Below are positions 26,273 to 35,167 of a stretch of 49,821 nt of DNA, piece by piece. This DNA is from an uncultured Pseudomonadota bacterium (lineage in GTDB: Bacteria > Pseudomonadota > Gammaproteobacteria > Burkholderiales > Burkholderiaceae). Position numbers and translations under genes: made by a program. The stretch is taken from NCBI GenBank assembly GCA_946480245.1, contig CAMLIZ010000009.1:1-49821 (forward strand), given 5' to 3'. The notes below the pieces were generated by a model that was not told where the DNA came from, did not search any database, and saw nothing but the letters and a program-made list of their open reading frames with translations. Numbering within the stretch: the stretch's first letter is position 1; each line of letters begins with the position of its first letter.

Positions 26273-27300
26273 CGCGTGCCGAGTGTAGCCACGCGCTTGC
26301 CCGTGCGCCCGGCATTCGGCCACGCCCGCGCGCCTTGAACCACCAAGGATTCCGCAAGCAGGCCGCCGTTCCAGGGGTGCTCGTCGTGCCGGGCCGCGCG
26401 CTGCAGGGCCTTGGCCCAGGCCGCGAGGGCGGGCAGGTCGGCGCCCGCCGGCAGGCTGTCGGCGGGGAAATAGGTCGACGCGCCGCCCGTGGCCAGGCAC
26501 ATCGCGTCATGGCAGAGCTTCTGCAGCGCGTCGATCACGCGCGGCACGGGCCAGCCGGCCAGCACGGCCGCATCGCCTCGGGCCACCGCGGCGGGCAACC
26601 CCTGCCAGGCGGCCGCGTCCACGCCATCGGCGGCCAGCGCCGCGGCGTCCAGCGGGCGGCCGGCGGCAGCCGCCAGCAGCACGTCGGCGCCTTGCACCCC
26701 CTGCCCTTGCAGCCAGGCTCGCGCCTGCGCTTGCGACGGCAGGTGCAGGCGCCAGCGCTGGCAGCGACTGCGAATGGTGGGCAGCAGCCACTCGGGGTCG
26801 GCGCTGCACAGCACGAGGCGCACGCCCGCCGGCGGCTCCTCCAGCGTCTTCAGCAGTGCGTTCGCCGCGATCGCGTTCAGCGCCTCGGCCGGGTGCAGCA
26901 CCACCACCTTGCCGCGTCCGCGCGACGAGGTCTGCTGCGCCCAGCCGATCGCCTCGCGCACCGCCTCCACCTTCAGCTCGCGGCTGGGCTTGGCCTTCTT
27001 GCGCTCCGCATCGCGCGCCGGCTCCTCCTCGCCGCTCCAGCCCATGGCCTCGGCCAGCGCCTCGGGCACCAGCACGCGCAGGTCGGGGTGGGTGCGCGAT
27101 TGCAGCAGGCGGCAGCCCGTGCAGTGGCCGCACGCGCGGCCCTGCTCGGGGCTTTCGCACAGCCAGGCACTTGCAAGCCCGAGCGCGAATTCCAGCTGGC
27201 CCACACCGCTGGGTCCGTGCACCAGCGTGGCGTGGCCGCGCAGGCGCTGCAGGGCCTCGTCGAGCGGCTGCTGCAGCCAGGGAAGCAGGCTCTGGCTCAT
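26269..27300 (-). CDS. holB: DNA polymerase III subunit delta'
   Basis: HolB is part of the clamp loader that places the sliding clamp on DNA. The 343-residue protein has an AAA+ fold with a degenerate P-loop GPSGVGQLE, lacking the Lys of active clamp-loader ATPases, as expected for delta'. A zinc module CGHCTGC (with an upstream Cys/His neighbourhood and RTHPDLRVL) and the segment [34 protein letters not shown]...[12 protein letters not shown] are diagnostic. The ATG at 27300 ([13 protein letters not shown]) overlaps the tmk stop by 4 bases. A longer open frame upstream runs through tmk and is not used. Confidence 0.95.
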   Translation of the reverse strand: MSQSLLPWLQQPLDEALQRLRGHATLVHGPSGVGQLEFALGLASAWLCESPEQGRACGHCTGCRLLQSRTHPDLRVLVPEALAEAMGWSGEEEPARDAERKKAKPSRELKVEAVREAIGWAQQTSSRGRGKVVVLHPAEALNAIAANALLKTLEEPPAGVRLVLCSADPEWLLPTIRSRCQRWRLHLPSQAQARAWLQGQGVQGADVLLAAAAGRPLDAAALAADGVDAAAWQGLPAAVARGDAAVLAGWPVPRVIDALQKLCHDAMCLATGGASTYFPADSLPAGADLPALAAWAKALQRAARHDEHPWNGGLLAESLVVQGARAWPNAGRTGKRVATLGTR

Positions 27301-27908
27301 GACGAACGCTGCAGCATCGCGTCGACAATCTGCGCCCAAACGGCGTCGCGTGGCTGGCTGGCGTCCAGGCGCACGAAGCGTTGCGGGGCGGCTGCGCAGC
27401 GTGCGGCATAGCCGTCGCGCACGCGGGCGAAGAAGGCCACGTCCTCGCTCTCCAGACGGTCGGGCGAGCGTGCGCCGGAGCGGCGCGCCGCGGCTTCTTC
27501 CGGCGGCAGGTCGAACCACAGCGTGAGGTCGGGCTGACGCCCTTGCTGCACCCAGGCCTCCAGTTGCGCCAGCACCGCCAGGTCGAAGCCGCGACCGGCG
27601 CCTTGGTAGGCGAACGTGGCATCGGTGAAGCGGTCACAAAGAACGGTGGCGCCACCGGCCAACGCCGGTTCGATGCACGCGCCCAGGTGGTCGCGTCGCG
27701 CGGCGAACACGAGCAGCGTTTCGGTGAGCGCGTCCATCGGCGTGTGCAGGAACAGCTCGCGCAAGCGCTCGGCCAGCGGCGTGCCGCCCGGCTCGCGCGT
27801 CACCACCACCTGCTGGCCACGCTCCTGCAGCCACGATGCCAGCGGCTGCACATGCGAGGACTTGCCTGCGCCGTCGATGCCCTCGAGCGTGATGAAGCGC
27901 GGTGTCAT
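27297..27908 (-). CDS. tmk: Thymidylate kinase
   Basis: Tmk phosphorylates dTMP to dTDP. The 203-residue protein has the P-loop [13 protein letters not shown], the nucleotide-binding [16 protein letters not shown], the DRF motif ([18 protein letters not shown]) and the LID region [21 protein letters not shown]. The ATG at 27908 is followed downstream by the 4-base overlap with holB. The mltG stop ends two bases upstream. This is a conserved mltG-tmk-holB arrangement. Confidence 0.96.
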   Translation of the reverse strand: MTPRFITLEGIDGAGKSSHVQPLASWLQERGQQVVVTREPGGTPLAERLRELFLHTPMDALTETLLVFAARRDHLGACIEPALAGGATVLCDRFTDATFAYQGAGRGFDLAVLAQLEAWVQQGRQPDLTLWFDLPPEEAAARRSGARSPDRLESEDVAFFARVRDGYAARCAAAPQRFVRLDASQPRDAVWAQIVDAMLQRSS

Positions 27909-27909
27909 G

Positions 27910-28905
27910 TCAACGTTGATTGCGTTGGTACTTGTCGACTGCACGGTTGTGCTCCGACAGGCTCTCGCTGAAGTGGCTGGTGCCGTCGCCGCGGGACACG
28001 AAATACAGCGCCTTCGTGTGCTCCGGCCGCACCGCGGCACGCAAGGAAGCCAGGCCCGGCATCGCGATCGGCGTGGGCGGCAACCCCGGTCGGGTGTAGG
28101 TGTTGTAGGGGCCGTCGGTGAGCAGATCCTTCTTGTGCAGGTTGCCGTCGAAGCGCTCGCCGAGCCCGTAGATCACGCTCGGATCGGTCTGCAGCGGCAT
28201 GCCGATGCGCAACCGGTTGCTGAACACGCCCGCCACCATCCCGCGGTCGGCGGAGGTGCCGGTTTCCTTCTCGACGATCGAGGCGAGCGTCAGCGCTTCG
28301 TCGGGGCTCTTCAGAGGCGTGTCGGCAGCGCGCTGGTCCCATGCTTGCACGAGCCGCCGCTGCATCGCGGCGAAGGCGCGCTTCATCACGGTGAGATCGC
28401 TCACGCCCTTGCTGTAGGCGTAGGTGTCGGGGAAGAAGCGGCCCTCCGCCGCAACGCCAGGTGCGCCCAGCGCGGCCATGATCTCGGCCTCGGTCATCGC
28501 CGCGGTGCTCTGCTTCAGCGAGCGCGCCTTGGCCAGTTCGGCACGCCACTGACGGAAGGTCCAGCCCTCGATCAGGCGCACGTGCTCCAGCAGTTCGTCG
28601 CCCTGCACCATCTTCTGCAGCAGCTGATACGGGGTGATGCCGCGCGGTGCCTCATAGCTGCCGGCCCGAATGCGGCGCGACTGGCCAGACCAGCGGAACC
28701 ATTCGTACAGGGCCAGTGGCGAGCTCTGCACGCCGGCCTGCACCCAGGCCTGCGCCACCTCTCGCGGCGGCGTGCCGGGCTCGATCGACACCTCCACCGT
28801 CGGCGTTTTCAAGGTGAGCGGTTTGTTGACCCACCACACTGCCAGCACGGCCAATGCGATGGCGAGCACGAGCAGCACCCCGAACGCGCGGCGCACGAGC
28901 CGCAT
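27910..28905 (-). CDS. mltG: Endolytic murein transglycosylase MltG
   Basis: MltG cuts nascent glycan strands and terminates peptidoglycan elongation at the inner membrane. The 331-residue protein has one N-terminal transmembrane helix ([17 protein letters not shown]), a LysM-like/YceG module ([21 protein letters not shown]), the segment [17 protein letters not shown], the catalytic Glu in [12 protein letters not shown], and the family block [14 protein letters not shown]...[18 protein letters not shown], ending [21 protein letters not shown] chose the ATG at 28905 (MRLVRRAFG); the upstream extension would cross the ygfZ promoter area. Divergent from ygfZ with 50 bases between starts. Confidence 0.95.
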   Translation of the reverse strand: MRLVRRAFGVLLVLAIALAVLAVWWVNKPLTLKTPTVEVSIEPGTPPREVAQAWVQAGVQSSPLALYEWFRWSGQSRRIRAGSYEAPRGITPYQLLQKMVQGDELLEHVRLIEGWTFRQWRAELAKARSLKQSTAAMTEAEIMAALGAPGVAAEGRFFPDTYAYSKGVSDLTVMKRAFAAMQRRLVQAWDQRAADTPLKSPDEALTLASIVEKETGTSADRGMVAGVFSNRLRIGMPLQTDPSVIYGLGERFDGNLHKKDLLTDGPYNTYTRPGLPPTPIAMPGLASLRAAVRPEHTKALYFVSRGDGTSHFSESLSEHNRAVDKYQRNQR

Positions 28906-28955
28906 CACAACCACAAGCCTGCCTGGACCATAGGGCGGAAATGATAATCGCGGCC

Positions 28956-29876
28956 ATGACAACGCCTGACACCGCGGCCCTGCCGCGCGGCGCACTGCGC
29001 CTGAACGACTGGGGCCTGATCCGGGCGCAGGGCCCGGACGCGGCCAGCTTCCTGCACAACCAGCTCACGCAGGACGTGGCCAGCCTGCCCGACGGCGAGG
29101 CGCGTCTGGCCGGCTACTGCTCTGCCAAGGGCCGCCTGCTGGCGAGCTTCGTGCTCTGGCGTGCCGACGCCGACACGCTGCTGCTGGCCTGCAGCGCAGA
29201 CCTCCTCGCCGCCACGCTGAAGCGCCTGTCGATGTTCGTGCTGCGCGCCAAGCTGCGCTTGAGCGACGCGAGTGCCGAGCTCGCGCTCTACGGCGTGGCC
29301 GGGGATGCGCCGGCCGCGGCGCCGGACCAGCCCTGGCGCGTGGCGGCCATCGACGGCACGCAGTGGGTGCGCCTGCCCGACGCCGCCGGCCTGCCCCGCT
29401 ACCTGTGCTGCGCGACGCCGAGCCAGGCCCCCGACCTGGCGCCGCTGCCTGGCGATGCATGGGCCTGGCTGGAGGTGCAAAGCGGCGTGCCGCGCATCAC
29501 CGCGGCCACGGCGGAGCAGTTCGTGCCGCAGATGGTGAACCTGGAGGCCGTGGGCGGCGTCAACTTCCGCAAGGGCTGCTATCCGGGCCAGGAGGTGGTG
29601 GCGCGCAGCCAGTACCGCGGCACGATCAAGCGCCGCGCGTTTCTTTTCCGTATCGCGGCCGGCGGGCAGCCGGGGCAGGAGCTGTTCCACAGCAGCGACG
29701 CGTCGCAGCCGGCCGGCATGGTGGTCAACGCGGCGGGCTGGCAAGGGCAGCATGCGGCGCTGGCCGAAGTGAAGCTGGCTGCGCTCGAAGGCGGCAGCCT
29801 GCACCTTGGCAGTGCGGACGGCGCCCTGCTGGAGCGCGAACAATTGCCGTATGCGCTGCCCCTCGATGCGGGCTGA
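28956..29876 (+). CDS. ygfZ: Folate-binding Fe-S cluster maturation protein YgfZ
   Basis: YgfZ helps maintain some [4Fe-4S] enzymes and binds tetrahydrofolate. The 306-residue protein has the GcvT-like fold, with DAASFLHNQLTQDVASL and the motif KGCYPGQEVVARSQYRG that contains the essential Cys, near residues 205-220. LNDWGLIRAQGPDAASF is the common N-terminus. The ATG at 28956 is supported by this homology; an in-frame ATG far upstream lies in the mltG coding strand. Divergence from mltG is a common betaproteobacterial arrangement. Confidence 0.93.
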   Translation: MTTPDTAALPRGALRLNDWGLIRAQGPDAASFLHNQLTQDVASLPDGEARLAGYCSAKGRLLASFVLWRADADTLLLACSADLLAATLKRLSMFVLRAKLRLSDASAELALYGVAGDAPAAAPDQPWRVAAIDGTQWVRLPDAAGLPRYLCCATPSQAPDLAPLPGDAWAWLEVQSGVPRITAATAEQFVPQMVNLEAVGGVNFRKGCYPGQEVVARSQYRGTIKRRAFLFRIAAGGQPGQELFHSSDASQPAGMVVNAAGWQGQHAALAEVKLAALEGGSLHLGSADGALLEREQLPYALPLDAG

Positions 29877-29903
29877 CGCGCGGGCTGCCAACAGCGTCAC
29901 GCC

Positions 29904-30224
29904 ATGCACCCCGGCCGGCGCCGCCTGTTCATCTACTATCGCCTGAGGGAGCGCGATCTGTGCGTCGCCTGCGAGGCGGTACGGAAGGTGCAGCAGACCT
30001 TGCGGACACAGCACCGCGGGCTGAATACCGAGCTGCTGGCGGCACCGGGCGCCGACGTCAAAGGCCTGCGCACGGTGATGGAGATGTACTTGGTGGATGT
30101 TCACGTCAGTCCGCGCGGTGTCGACGAGGCACTGCAAGCCGACATCGAGGCCAGCTTGAAGCCCGTGTTGCAGCCTTGGCTGCAGGGCGCGCGACACGTC
30201 GAAGTGTTCGACGAGCTGCAGTGA
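29904..30224 (+). CDS. DUF4936 protein
   Basis: This is a 106-residue protein of unknown function matching the DUF4936 pattern: LFIYYRLRERDLCVACEAVRKVQQTL, TVMEMYLVDVH and a C-terminal HVEVFDEL. The fold appears ferredoxin-like (alternating strands and helices). It is 27 bases downstream of ygfZ and 7 bases upstream of the NRDE gene, so the three are probably one transcript. DUF4936 genes commonly sit beside ygfZ/NRDE genes in Burkholderiales; the role is unknown. Confidence 0.82.
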   Translation: MHPGRRRLFIYYRLRERDLCVACEAVRKVQQTLRTQHRGLNTELLAAPGADVKGLRTVMEMYLVDVHVSPRGVDEALQADIEASLKPVLQPWLQGARHVEVFDELQ

Positions 30225-30231
30225 GGCGCGC

Positions 30232-31185
30232 ATGTGCCTGGTTGCCTTCGCCATCGATCAGAGCTCGCGCTTTCCGCTCGTGCTTGCCGCCAATCGGGAC
30301 GAGCAGTTCAACCGCGCCACCGCCCGCCTGGCCTGGTGGTCGCCCGGCGGCAGTGCCCCCGACATCCTGGGCGGGCGTGACCTCGAAGCCGGCGGCACCT
30401 GGCTGGGCCTGAGCGCAGCCGGCCGCCTGGCGCTGGTGACCAATGTGCGCCGCGGCACGCCCGGTGACACGCATGCCCCCAGCCGGGGTGCGATCGTGCC
30501 CTTGTGGCTGCGCGGCGACCTGCCGGCGGACCGCTTCTGGATGCAGGTGGCGCTGTCCGGCCACAACCCGTTCAACCTGATCGCGGCAGACTTCCGCCTG
30601 GGCGAGTGCTACTGGGCCGGCAGCGATTCCCCGTCGCCGCGCCGGCTGGACCGCGGCGTGTACGGCCTGTCCAATGCCACGCTCGACACGCCCTGGCCCA
30701 AGGTGGAGCAGCTGAAGGCGCGCCTGCGTGAAGGCCTGGCCTTGCACACCGGCGCCGACGCACTGGCCTCGCATCTGTTCGAGGCCTTGGCCGACCGCAC
30801 GCCAGCGGGCGATGCCGATCTGCCGCAGACCGGGGTGTCTGCCGAGCTGGAGCGTCTGCTGTCGCCGGCCTTCATCCTCACGCCCGACCAGCGTTACGGC
30901 ACGCGCTCGTCCACCCTCGTCATCACCGAGCGCGTGAACAAGCGCCTGCTCACGCACGTGCTGGAGCGCAGCTTCACCGCCGGCTCGCGGCTGGCGCTGC
31001 TGCGCCGCTCCACCTTGCAGGACTGGCCACCGCGTTACACCCCGGAAGGCCTGCCTGCGGTAGCGGCACAAGCACCGGTGTCGGAAAGCGAAGTGGCCGA
31101 GCTTGAGGCTGCCGCGGTCAAGCGCGGCCGCGCGCGGGGCGTGATCAAGCCGGTGCTGCCGCGCCGCCGCGCCAAGGCCGCGTAG
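30232..31185 (+). CDS. NRDE-family (TANGO2-like) protein
   Basis: The 317-residue protein starts MCLVAFAIDQSSRFPLVLAANRDEQFNRATARLAWW, with the invariant NRDE motif at about residues 22-25. It continues with ILGGRDLEAGGTWLGLSAAGRLALVTNVR and GVYGLSNATLDTPWPKV, all typical of the family. An N-terminal Cys2 suggests an Ntn-hydrolase-like fold, although the function of bacterial members is not established; the eukaryotic relative TANGO2 is linked to lipid or haem handling. The C-terminus has a basic tail (KRGRARGVIKPVLPRRRAKA) not typical of the core domain. It converges on the thioesterase-GNAT gene with 13 bases between stops. Confidence 0.92.
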   Translation: MCLVAFAIDQSSRFPLVLAANRDEQFNRATARLAWWSPGGSAPDILGGRDLEAGGTWLGLSAAGRLALVTNVRRGTPGDTHAPSRGAIVPLWLRGDLPADRFWMQVALSGHNPFNLIAADFRLGECYWAGSDSPSPRRLDRGVYGLSNATLDTPWPKVEQLKARLREGLALHTGADALASHLFEALADRTPAGDADLPQTGVSAELERLLSPAFILTPDQRYGTRSSTLVITERVNKRLLTHVLERSFTAGSRLALLRRSTLQDWPPRYTPEGLPAVAAQAPVSESEVAELEAAAVKRGRARGVIKPVLPRRRAKAA

Positions 31186-31198
31186 GTGCCCCCGGGCG

Positions 31199-32062
31199 CT
31201 ACAGCGCCCGCACCATCTCCACGTGCGTGATGCCGGCCTCCTCGAAGGCCGGGCCGCGCTCGACGAAACCGGCGCGCGAATAGAACGCAGCCGCGCTCAC
31301 CTGCGCATGCAGCACGGCCTCGCGAAAGCCCTGGGCCCGCGCTGCGTTCATCAGCGCATCCAGCACCGCGCGGCCGACGCGACTGCCGCGCATCACCTGG
31401 ACCACCGCCATGCGGCCGATCTTGGCCACGCCCGGCACATGCTCGATCAGGCGGCCGGTGGCCAGCGGCACGCCGAAGTGGTTGTAGGCCACTGCATGGG
31501 TGCAGCTCGGGTCGGCGCCGTCCCACTCCATTTCGGCCGGGATCTTCTGCTCGTCGACGAACACCTCACGCCGGATCTGCTGCGCGTCGCGGCCCAGTTC
31601 GTGCCAGCCACCCACGCGCACCTCGACCATCGGCTTGCCGGTCTCGAACTGCTGCAGCACCTCGCGCAGTTCCTGTGGCACCGGCTTTGAAGTCTGCGTC
31701 TGCGGATCGGCGAACACGTATACCAGCTCACCCTGCACCAGCAGTTCTTCGCCGCGAAAGGCGGCGGCCGCAAAGGTCATCGATGCGTTGCCGATGCGTG
31801 CGCAGCGGATGCCGACATCCAGTACGTCGTCGTAGCGCGCAGAGCCTTCGTACTCCACCGTGGCCTTGCGCACGAACAGGTCTCCGCCCAGGTACTCCAT
31901 CGTGGCGTGGTACGGCAGCGCCAGTGCGCGCCAGTAGCCGCCCACCGCAGTGTCGAAGTACATCAGGTAGTGGCCGTTGAACACGATCTTCTGCATGTCC
32001 ACCTCGACCCAGCGCACGCGCTGGCGATCGAGATGACGGAAATCCTTTCGGCTCAAGCTCAT
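31199..32062 (-). CDS. Fusion of a YbgC/FadM-type acyl-CoA thioesterase and a GNAT acetyltransferase
   Basis: Residues 1-140 form a hotdog-fold thioesterase: RWVEVDMQKIVFNGHYLMYFDTAVGGYWRAL is the active-site segment, but the usual catalytic Asp of YbgC (DxxGIVFH) is Asp-Met-Gln-Lys-Ile-Val-Phe-Asn here, with Asp retained. Residues 145-287 are a GNAT domain: IRREVFVDEQKIPAEMEWDGAD, LIEHVPGVAKIGRMAVVQVMRGSRVGRAVLDALM (acetyl-CoA pyrophosphate loop) and AAAFYSRAGFVERGPAFEEAGITHVEM. The two activities are on one 287-residue chain and the reading frame is uninterrupted. Substrates are unknown. The stop of the GNAT part is shared with no other gene, and its start overlaps the upstream esterase stop by 4 bases. 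Confidence 0.88.
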   Translation of the reverse strand: MSLSRKDFRHLDRQRVRWVEVDMQKIVFNGHYLMYFDTAVGGYWRALALPYHATMEYLGGDLFVRKATVEYEGSARYDDVLDVGIRCARIGNASMTFAAAAFRGEELLVQGELVYVFADPQTQTSKPVPQELREVLQQFETGKPMVEVRVGGWHELGRDAQQIRREVFVDEQKIPAEMEWDGADPSCTHAVAYNHFGVPLATGRLIEHVPGVAKIGRMAVVQVMRGSRVGRAVLDALMNAARAQGFREAVLHAQVSAAAFYSRAGFVERGPAFEEAGITHVEMVRAL

Positions 32063-33060
32063 CGTGCAGTACTCCAGGCATGGCGCAATGCGTCGGCGGC
32101 CACCTGGTGGGCCTGCGACGCCTCGGGGATGGCGCGCGCCATCTTGATGAAATCATGCGTCAGCCCGCGGAACAGCTCGAGCTGCACCGCCACACGGGCA
32201 GCGCGCAGACGGTCGGCGTAGGCGATGCCTTCGTCGACCAGCGGGTCGCACTCGGCCAGCAGCACGAAGGCCGGAGCCACCTCCTCGAGGTCGTCCGCGA
32301 GCAGCGGCGCAAAGCGCCAGTCGGTGCGCTGCGCGTCGTCGATGTACTGGTGGAAGAACCATTCGATGCTGGCCGCATCCAGCAGAAACCCATCGGCGAA
32401 CTCGCGGTGCGACGGCGTGTCGGCATAAGCCGTGGTTCCGGGCGTGATCAGCAATTGCAGCGCCAGCGGCAGGCCAATGTCGCGGGCGTGGATCGCGCTC
32501 ACCGCCGCCAGCGTGCCACCGGCCGAATCACCACCGATGGCCAGGCGCGTGGTGTCCAGGCCGAGCGTGGCACCGTGCTCGGCCAGCCAGCGCATCGCCG
32601 CCCAGCTGTCGTGCACAGCGGTCGGAAACCGGTGCTCGGGCGCCAGCCGGTAATCCAGCGCCACCACGGCGCCGCCGCTGCGCAGGCTGAGCTGGCGACA
32701 CAGGCTGTCGTGCGTCTCCAGCCCGCCGATGGTGAAGCCGCCGCCATGCAGGTACAGCAGCACCGGCAGGCGCTCCTGCGACGGCGCATACAGGCGCGCC
32801 GGCAGGCGCGCGCCATCGGCCGCGGGAATCTCCAGCGCTTGCACACGCGCGAGCGGGGCACGCGGCGGATCGAGTACCTCGGCCGCCAGCACGTAGGCGC
32901 GCCGCGCCTGGCGTGGCGGCATGGAGTGAAACGGCGGGCGGTTGGCGCGGCGGATGCGGTCGAGCACGTCGCGCATCTGCGGGGTCAGCAGGTGTGTAGC
33001 CAAGGTGACAACGTGACGCGGGGTGAGCCCGCATGGCGGCAGCGAGTGTGCCAGAGCCAT
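32059..33060 (-). CDS. Hormone-sensitive-lipase-type (family IV) alpha/beta hydrolase
   Basis: This cytoplasmic esterase is about 305-333 residues. The oxyanion motif HGGGFTIGG, the nucleophile GGDSAGGTLAA, the acid in LLAECDPLVDEG and the base His in RGLTHDFIKMA are all present, so it should be active on short-chain esters. The start is uncertain. The ATG at 33060 is only 8 bases from the start of the divergent dehydrogenase gene, leaving no promoter room. Homologues usually begin near ..LLTPQMRDVLDRI, so a TTG at 33003 or the ATG at 32976 is quite possible. It overlaps the thioesterase-GNAT gene by 4 bases. Confidence 0.88.
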   Translation of the reverse strand: MALAHSLPPCGLTPRHVVTLATHLLTPQMRDVLDRIRRANRPPFHSMPPRQARRAYVLAAEVLDPPRAPLARVQALEIPAADGARLPARLYAPSQERLPVLLYLHGGGFTIGGLETHDSLCRQLSLRSGGAVVALDYRLAPEHRFPTAVHDSWAAMRWLAEHGATLGLDTTRLAIGGDSAGGTLAAVSAIHARDIGLPLALQLLITPGTTAYADTPSHREFADGFLLDAASIEWFFHQYIDDAQRTDWRFAPLLADDLEEVAPAFVLLAECDPLVDEGIAYADRLRAARVAVQLELFRGLTHDFIKMARAIPEASQAHQVAADALRHAWSTAR

Positions 33061-33068
33061 ACTCGCGC

Positions 33069-34217
33069 ATGGCCTCCATCTTCTACCTCACGCAGATCCA
33101 GCTCGACTTCGGTGCCGTGAAGCTGCTGCCGGCCGAATGCGAGCGGGTGGGCATGCGCCGCCCGCTTGTCGTCACTGACGCCGGCGTGCGCGCGGCCGGG
33201 GTGCTCGACATGGCGCTGGCTGCACTGGGCGACGTGCCTCATGCCGTGTTCGACCAGACGCCCTCCAATCCCACCGAAGCCGCCGTGCGTGCCGCGGTGC
33301 AGGCCTACACGCAAGCAGGCTGCGACGGGCTGGTGGCCGTGGGCGGTGGCTCCAGCATCGATCTGGCCAAGGGCGTGGCGATCGCCGCCACCCACCCCGG
33401 CCCGCTGAAGACGTACGCCACCATCGAAGGCGGCAGCGCCAAGATCACCGAGCAGGTGGCGCCGCTGATCGCCGTGCCCACCACCGCCGGCACCGGCAGC
33501 GAGGTGGCGCGCGGCGCCATCGTGATCGTCGACGACGGCCGCAAGCTCGGCTTCCACAGCTGGCACCTGCTGCCCAAGGCCGCGCTGTGCGACCCCGAAC
33601 TCACGCTCGGCCTGCCGCCGCAGCTGACCGCGGCCACCGGCATGGACGCGATCGCGCACTGCATGGAAACCTTCATGGCGCCGGCGGTCAACCCGCCGGC
33701 CGACGGCATCGCGCTCGACGGGCTGGAGCGCGGCTGGGCGCACATCGCGCGCGCCACGCAGGACGGCAGCGATCGCGAAGCACGCTGGAACATGATGAGC
33801 GCCAGCATGCAGGGCGCCATGGCCTTCCAGAAGGGCCTGGGCGCCGTGCATTCGCTCAGCCACAGCTTGGGCGGCCTGAACCCGCGCCTGCACCACGGCA
33901 CCTTGAACGCGATGTTCCTGCCGGCGGTGGTGCGCTTCAACGCGGGCGCCGACAGCATCCAGCGCGAGCGGCGCCTGCAGCGCATGGCGCACGCGATGGG
34001 CATCGGCGGGTGCGACAGCCAGGGGACCGAGCTGGCCGAGGCACTGCGCGCGATGAACGCGCGCCTGGGATTGCCCGGCGGGCTGGCGGCGCTGGGCGTC
34101 ACGCCCGACCTGTTCGACCGGATCATCGACAACGCGATGAAGGACCATTGCCACAAGACCAACCCGCGCATCGCCTCGGCAGCCGACTGCCGGGAGATCC
34201 TGCAGGCCTCGATGTAG
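33069..34217 (+). CDS. Iron-containing (group III) alcohol dehydrogenase
   Basis: The 382-residue protein is an Fe-ADH. The NAD(P)-binding GGGSSIDLAKG (about residues 92-102), the segment PLIAVPTTAGTGSEV, and the metal site residues in AATGMDAIAHCMETFM and AVHSLSHSLGGLNPRLHHGTLNAMFLP (the histidines) are all present. The physiological substrate cannot be read from the sequence; relatives oxidise primary alcohols or lactaldehyde, or reduce aldehydes. The ATG at 33069 gives MASIFYLTQIQLDFGAVKLL, a typical N-terminus. It is divergent from the esterase gene. Confidence 0.93.
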   Translation: MASIFYLTQIQLDFGAVKLLPAECERVGMRRPLVVTDAGVRAAGVLDMALAALGDVPHAVFDQTPSNPTEAAVRAAVQAYTQAGCDGLVAVGGGSSIDLAKGVAIAATHPGPLKTYATIEGGSAKITEQVAPLIAVPTTAGTGSEVARGAIVIVDDGRKLGFHSWHLLPKAALCDPELTLGLPPQLTAATGMDAIAHCMETFMAPAVNPPADGIALDGLERGWAHIARATQDGSDREARWNMMSASMQGAMAFQKGLGAVHSLSHSLGGLNPRLHHGTLNAMFLPAVVRFNAGADSIQRERRLQRMAHAMGIGGCDSQGTELAEALRAMNARLGLPGGLAALGVTPDLFDRIIDNAMKDHCHKTNPRIASAADCREILQASM

Positions 34218-34255
34218 CGGGCACAATCGCGGCCCGCCACGAGTTGCCCAGCCGC

Positions 34256-34660
34256 ATGACCCGCGCTTCCTTCGCCGCCCGCCTGTCGCGCCGACTGCAG
34301 TCCCCGCCCTTCTGGCGCGCAGTGCTTGCCTTGCTCGTGCTCGTGGTGGCCTATCTGGCACTGTCGCCGAATCCGCCGCATGACGTGGACACCGGCTGGG
34401 ACAAGTTGAACCACGCGTTCGCGTTCTCGTCACTGGCGCTATCGGCATCGTTCGCCGGCACAGCAACGCGTCGACACGTTGCTGCCGCGGCCCTGCTGTT
34501 GCTCGCGTTCGGCGGCGCGATCGAGCTGATCCAGGCTCAGGTGGGCCGCGATGCCGAATGGGCGGACCTTCTGGCCGATGCCGTGGGGATTGGCGCAGGC
34601 CTGCTGCTGGCGTGGGCCGTGCGGCGCTGGATGTTCAGGCCGACAGCGGCAGACCGGTGA
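34256..34660 (+). CDS. VanZ-like small membrane protein
   Basis: The 134-residue protein has four hydrophobic stretches (WRAVLALLVLVVAYLAL, HAFAFSSLALSASFA, HVAAAALLLLAFGGAIELIQ, ADAVGIGAGLLLAWAV) and the VanZ-family signatures DKLNHAFAFSSLA and AIELIQAQVGRDAEWADLLADAVGIGAG. The role of VanZ-like proteins outside glycopeptide resistance is unknown. The start ATG at 34256 lies 38 bases after the dehydrogenase stop. Its last 26 bases overlap the convergent end of the flavin reductase gene at 34635. Confidence 0.82.
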   Translation: MTRASFAARLSRRLQSPPFWRAVLALLVLVVAYLALSPNPPHDVDTGWDKLNHAFAFSSLALSASFAGTATRRHVAAAALLLLAFGGAIELIQAQVGRDAEWADLLADAVGIGAGLLLAWAVRRWMFRPTAADR

Positions 34661-35156
34661 CGTAACGACCTTCGTGGAACACCAGAGGCGGCACGCCCGC
34701 GTGGTGCACGCAGCGCTGCACGTGGCCGACGAAGATGGCGTGGTCACCCTCCTCATAGCGGCTGCGGCTGGTGCATTCGAAGCTGGCGGCGGCACCTTCG
34801 ATCAGCGGACAACCGCCCAGGCCGGTGCGCAGCGCGACTCCCGCAAAGCGGTCGGCCACCGGCGAGGCAAAGCGTTCGGCCAGATGGCGCTGATCGGCTG
34901 CCAGCACATTGATGGCGTAATGCGTGGCGCGAGCGAACACGGTCATCGACCGAGCGCCCAAGCCCAGGCTCCAGAGCACCAGCGGCGGCGACAGCGACAC
35001 CGAGTTGAAGGAGTTGGCGGTCAGGCCCACGACCAGGCCGGACGGGTCGCACGCCGTGACGATGGTGACGCCGGTGGCAAAGCTGCCCAGCGCAGCGCGC
35101 AGCGCCAGCGGCGGCACGGCGAGCTCTGCCTGCACCTCGGAATAGACAGCGGCCAT
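34635..35156 (-). CDS. Flavin reductase (HpaC/RutF-like), aminoacyl-carrier-protein region
   Basis: The 173-residue protein belongs to the flavin reductase domain family that supplies reduced FMN/FAD to two-component monooxygenases. LRAALGSFATGVTIVTACDPSGLVVGLTANSFNSVSLSPPLVLWSL is the classic flavin-binding segment, followed by FARATHYAINVLAADQRHLAERFA and a late CPLIEGAAASFECTSRSRYEEGDHAIFVGHV. The ATG at 35156 is preceded by AGGGGAGG. It is the last gene of the leftward run that includes the aminoacyl-carrier-protein ligase, 11 bases after the acyltransferase. Its electron partner could be the acyl-CoA-dehydrogenase-like protein in the same run; that is inference. Confidence 0.88.
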   Translation of the reverse strand: MAAVYSEVQAELAVPPLALRAALGSFATGVTIVTACDPSGLVVGLTANSFNSVSLSPPLVLWSLGLGARSMTVFARATHYAINVLAADQRHLAERFASPVADRFAGVALRTGLGGCPLIEGAAASFECTSRSRYEEGDHAIFVGHVQRCVHHAGVPPLVFHEGRYVTGLPLSA

Positions 35157-35167
35157 GACCTCCCCTT

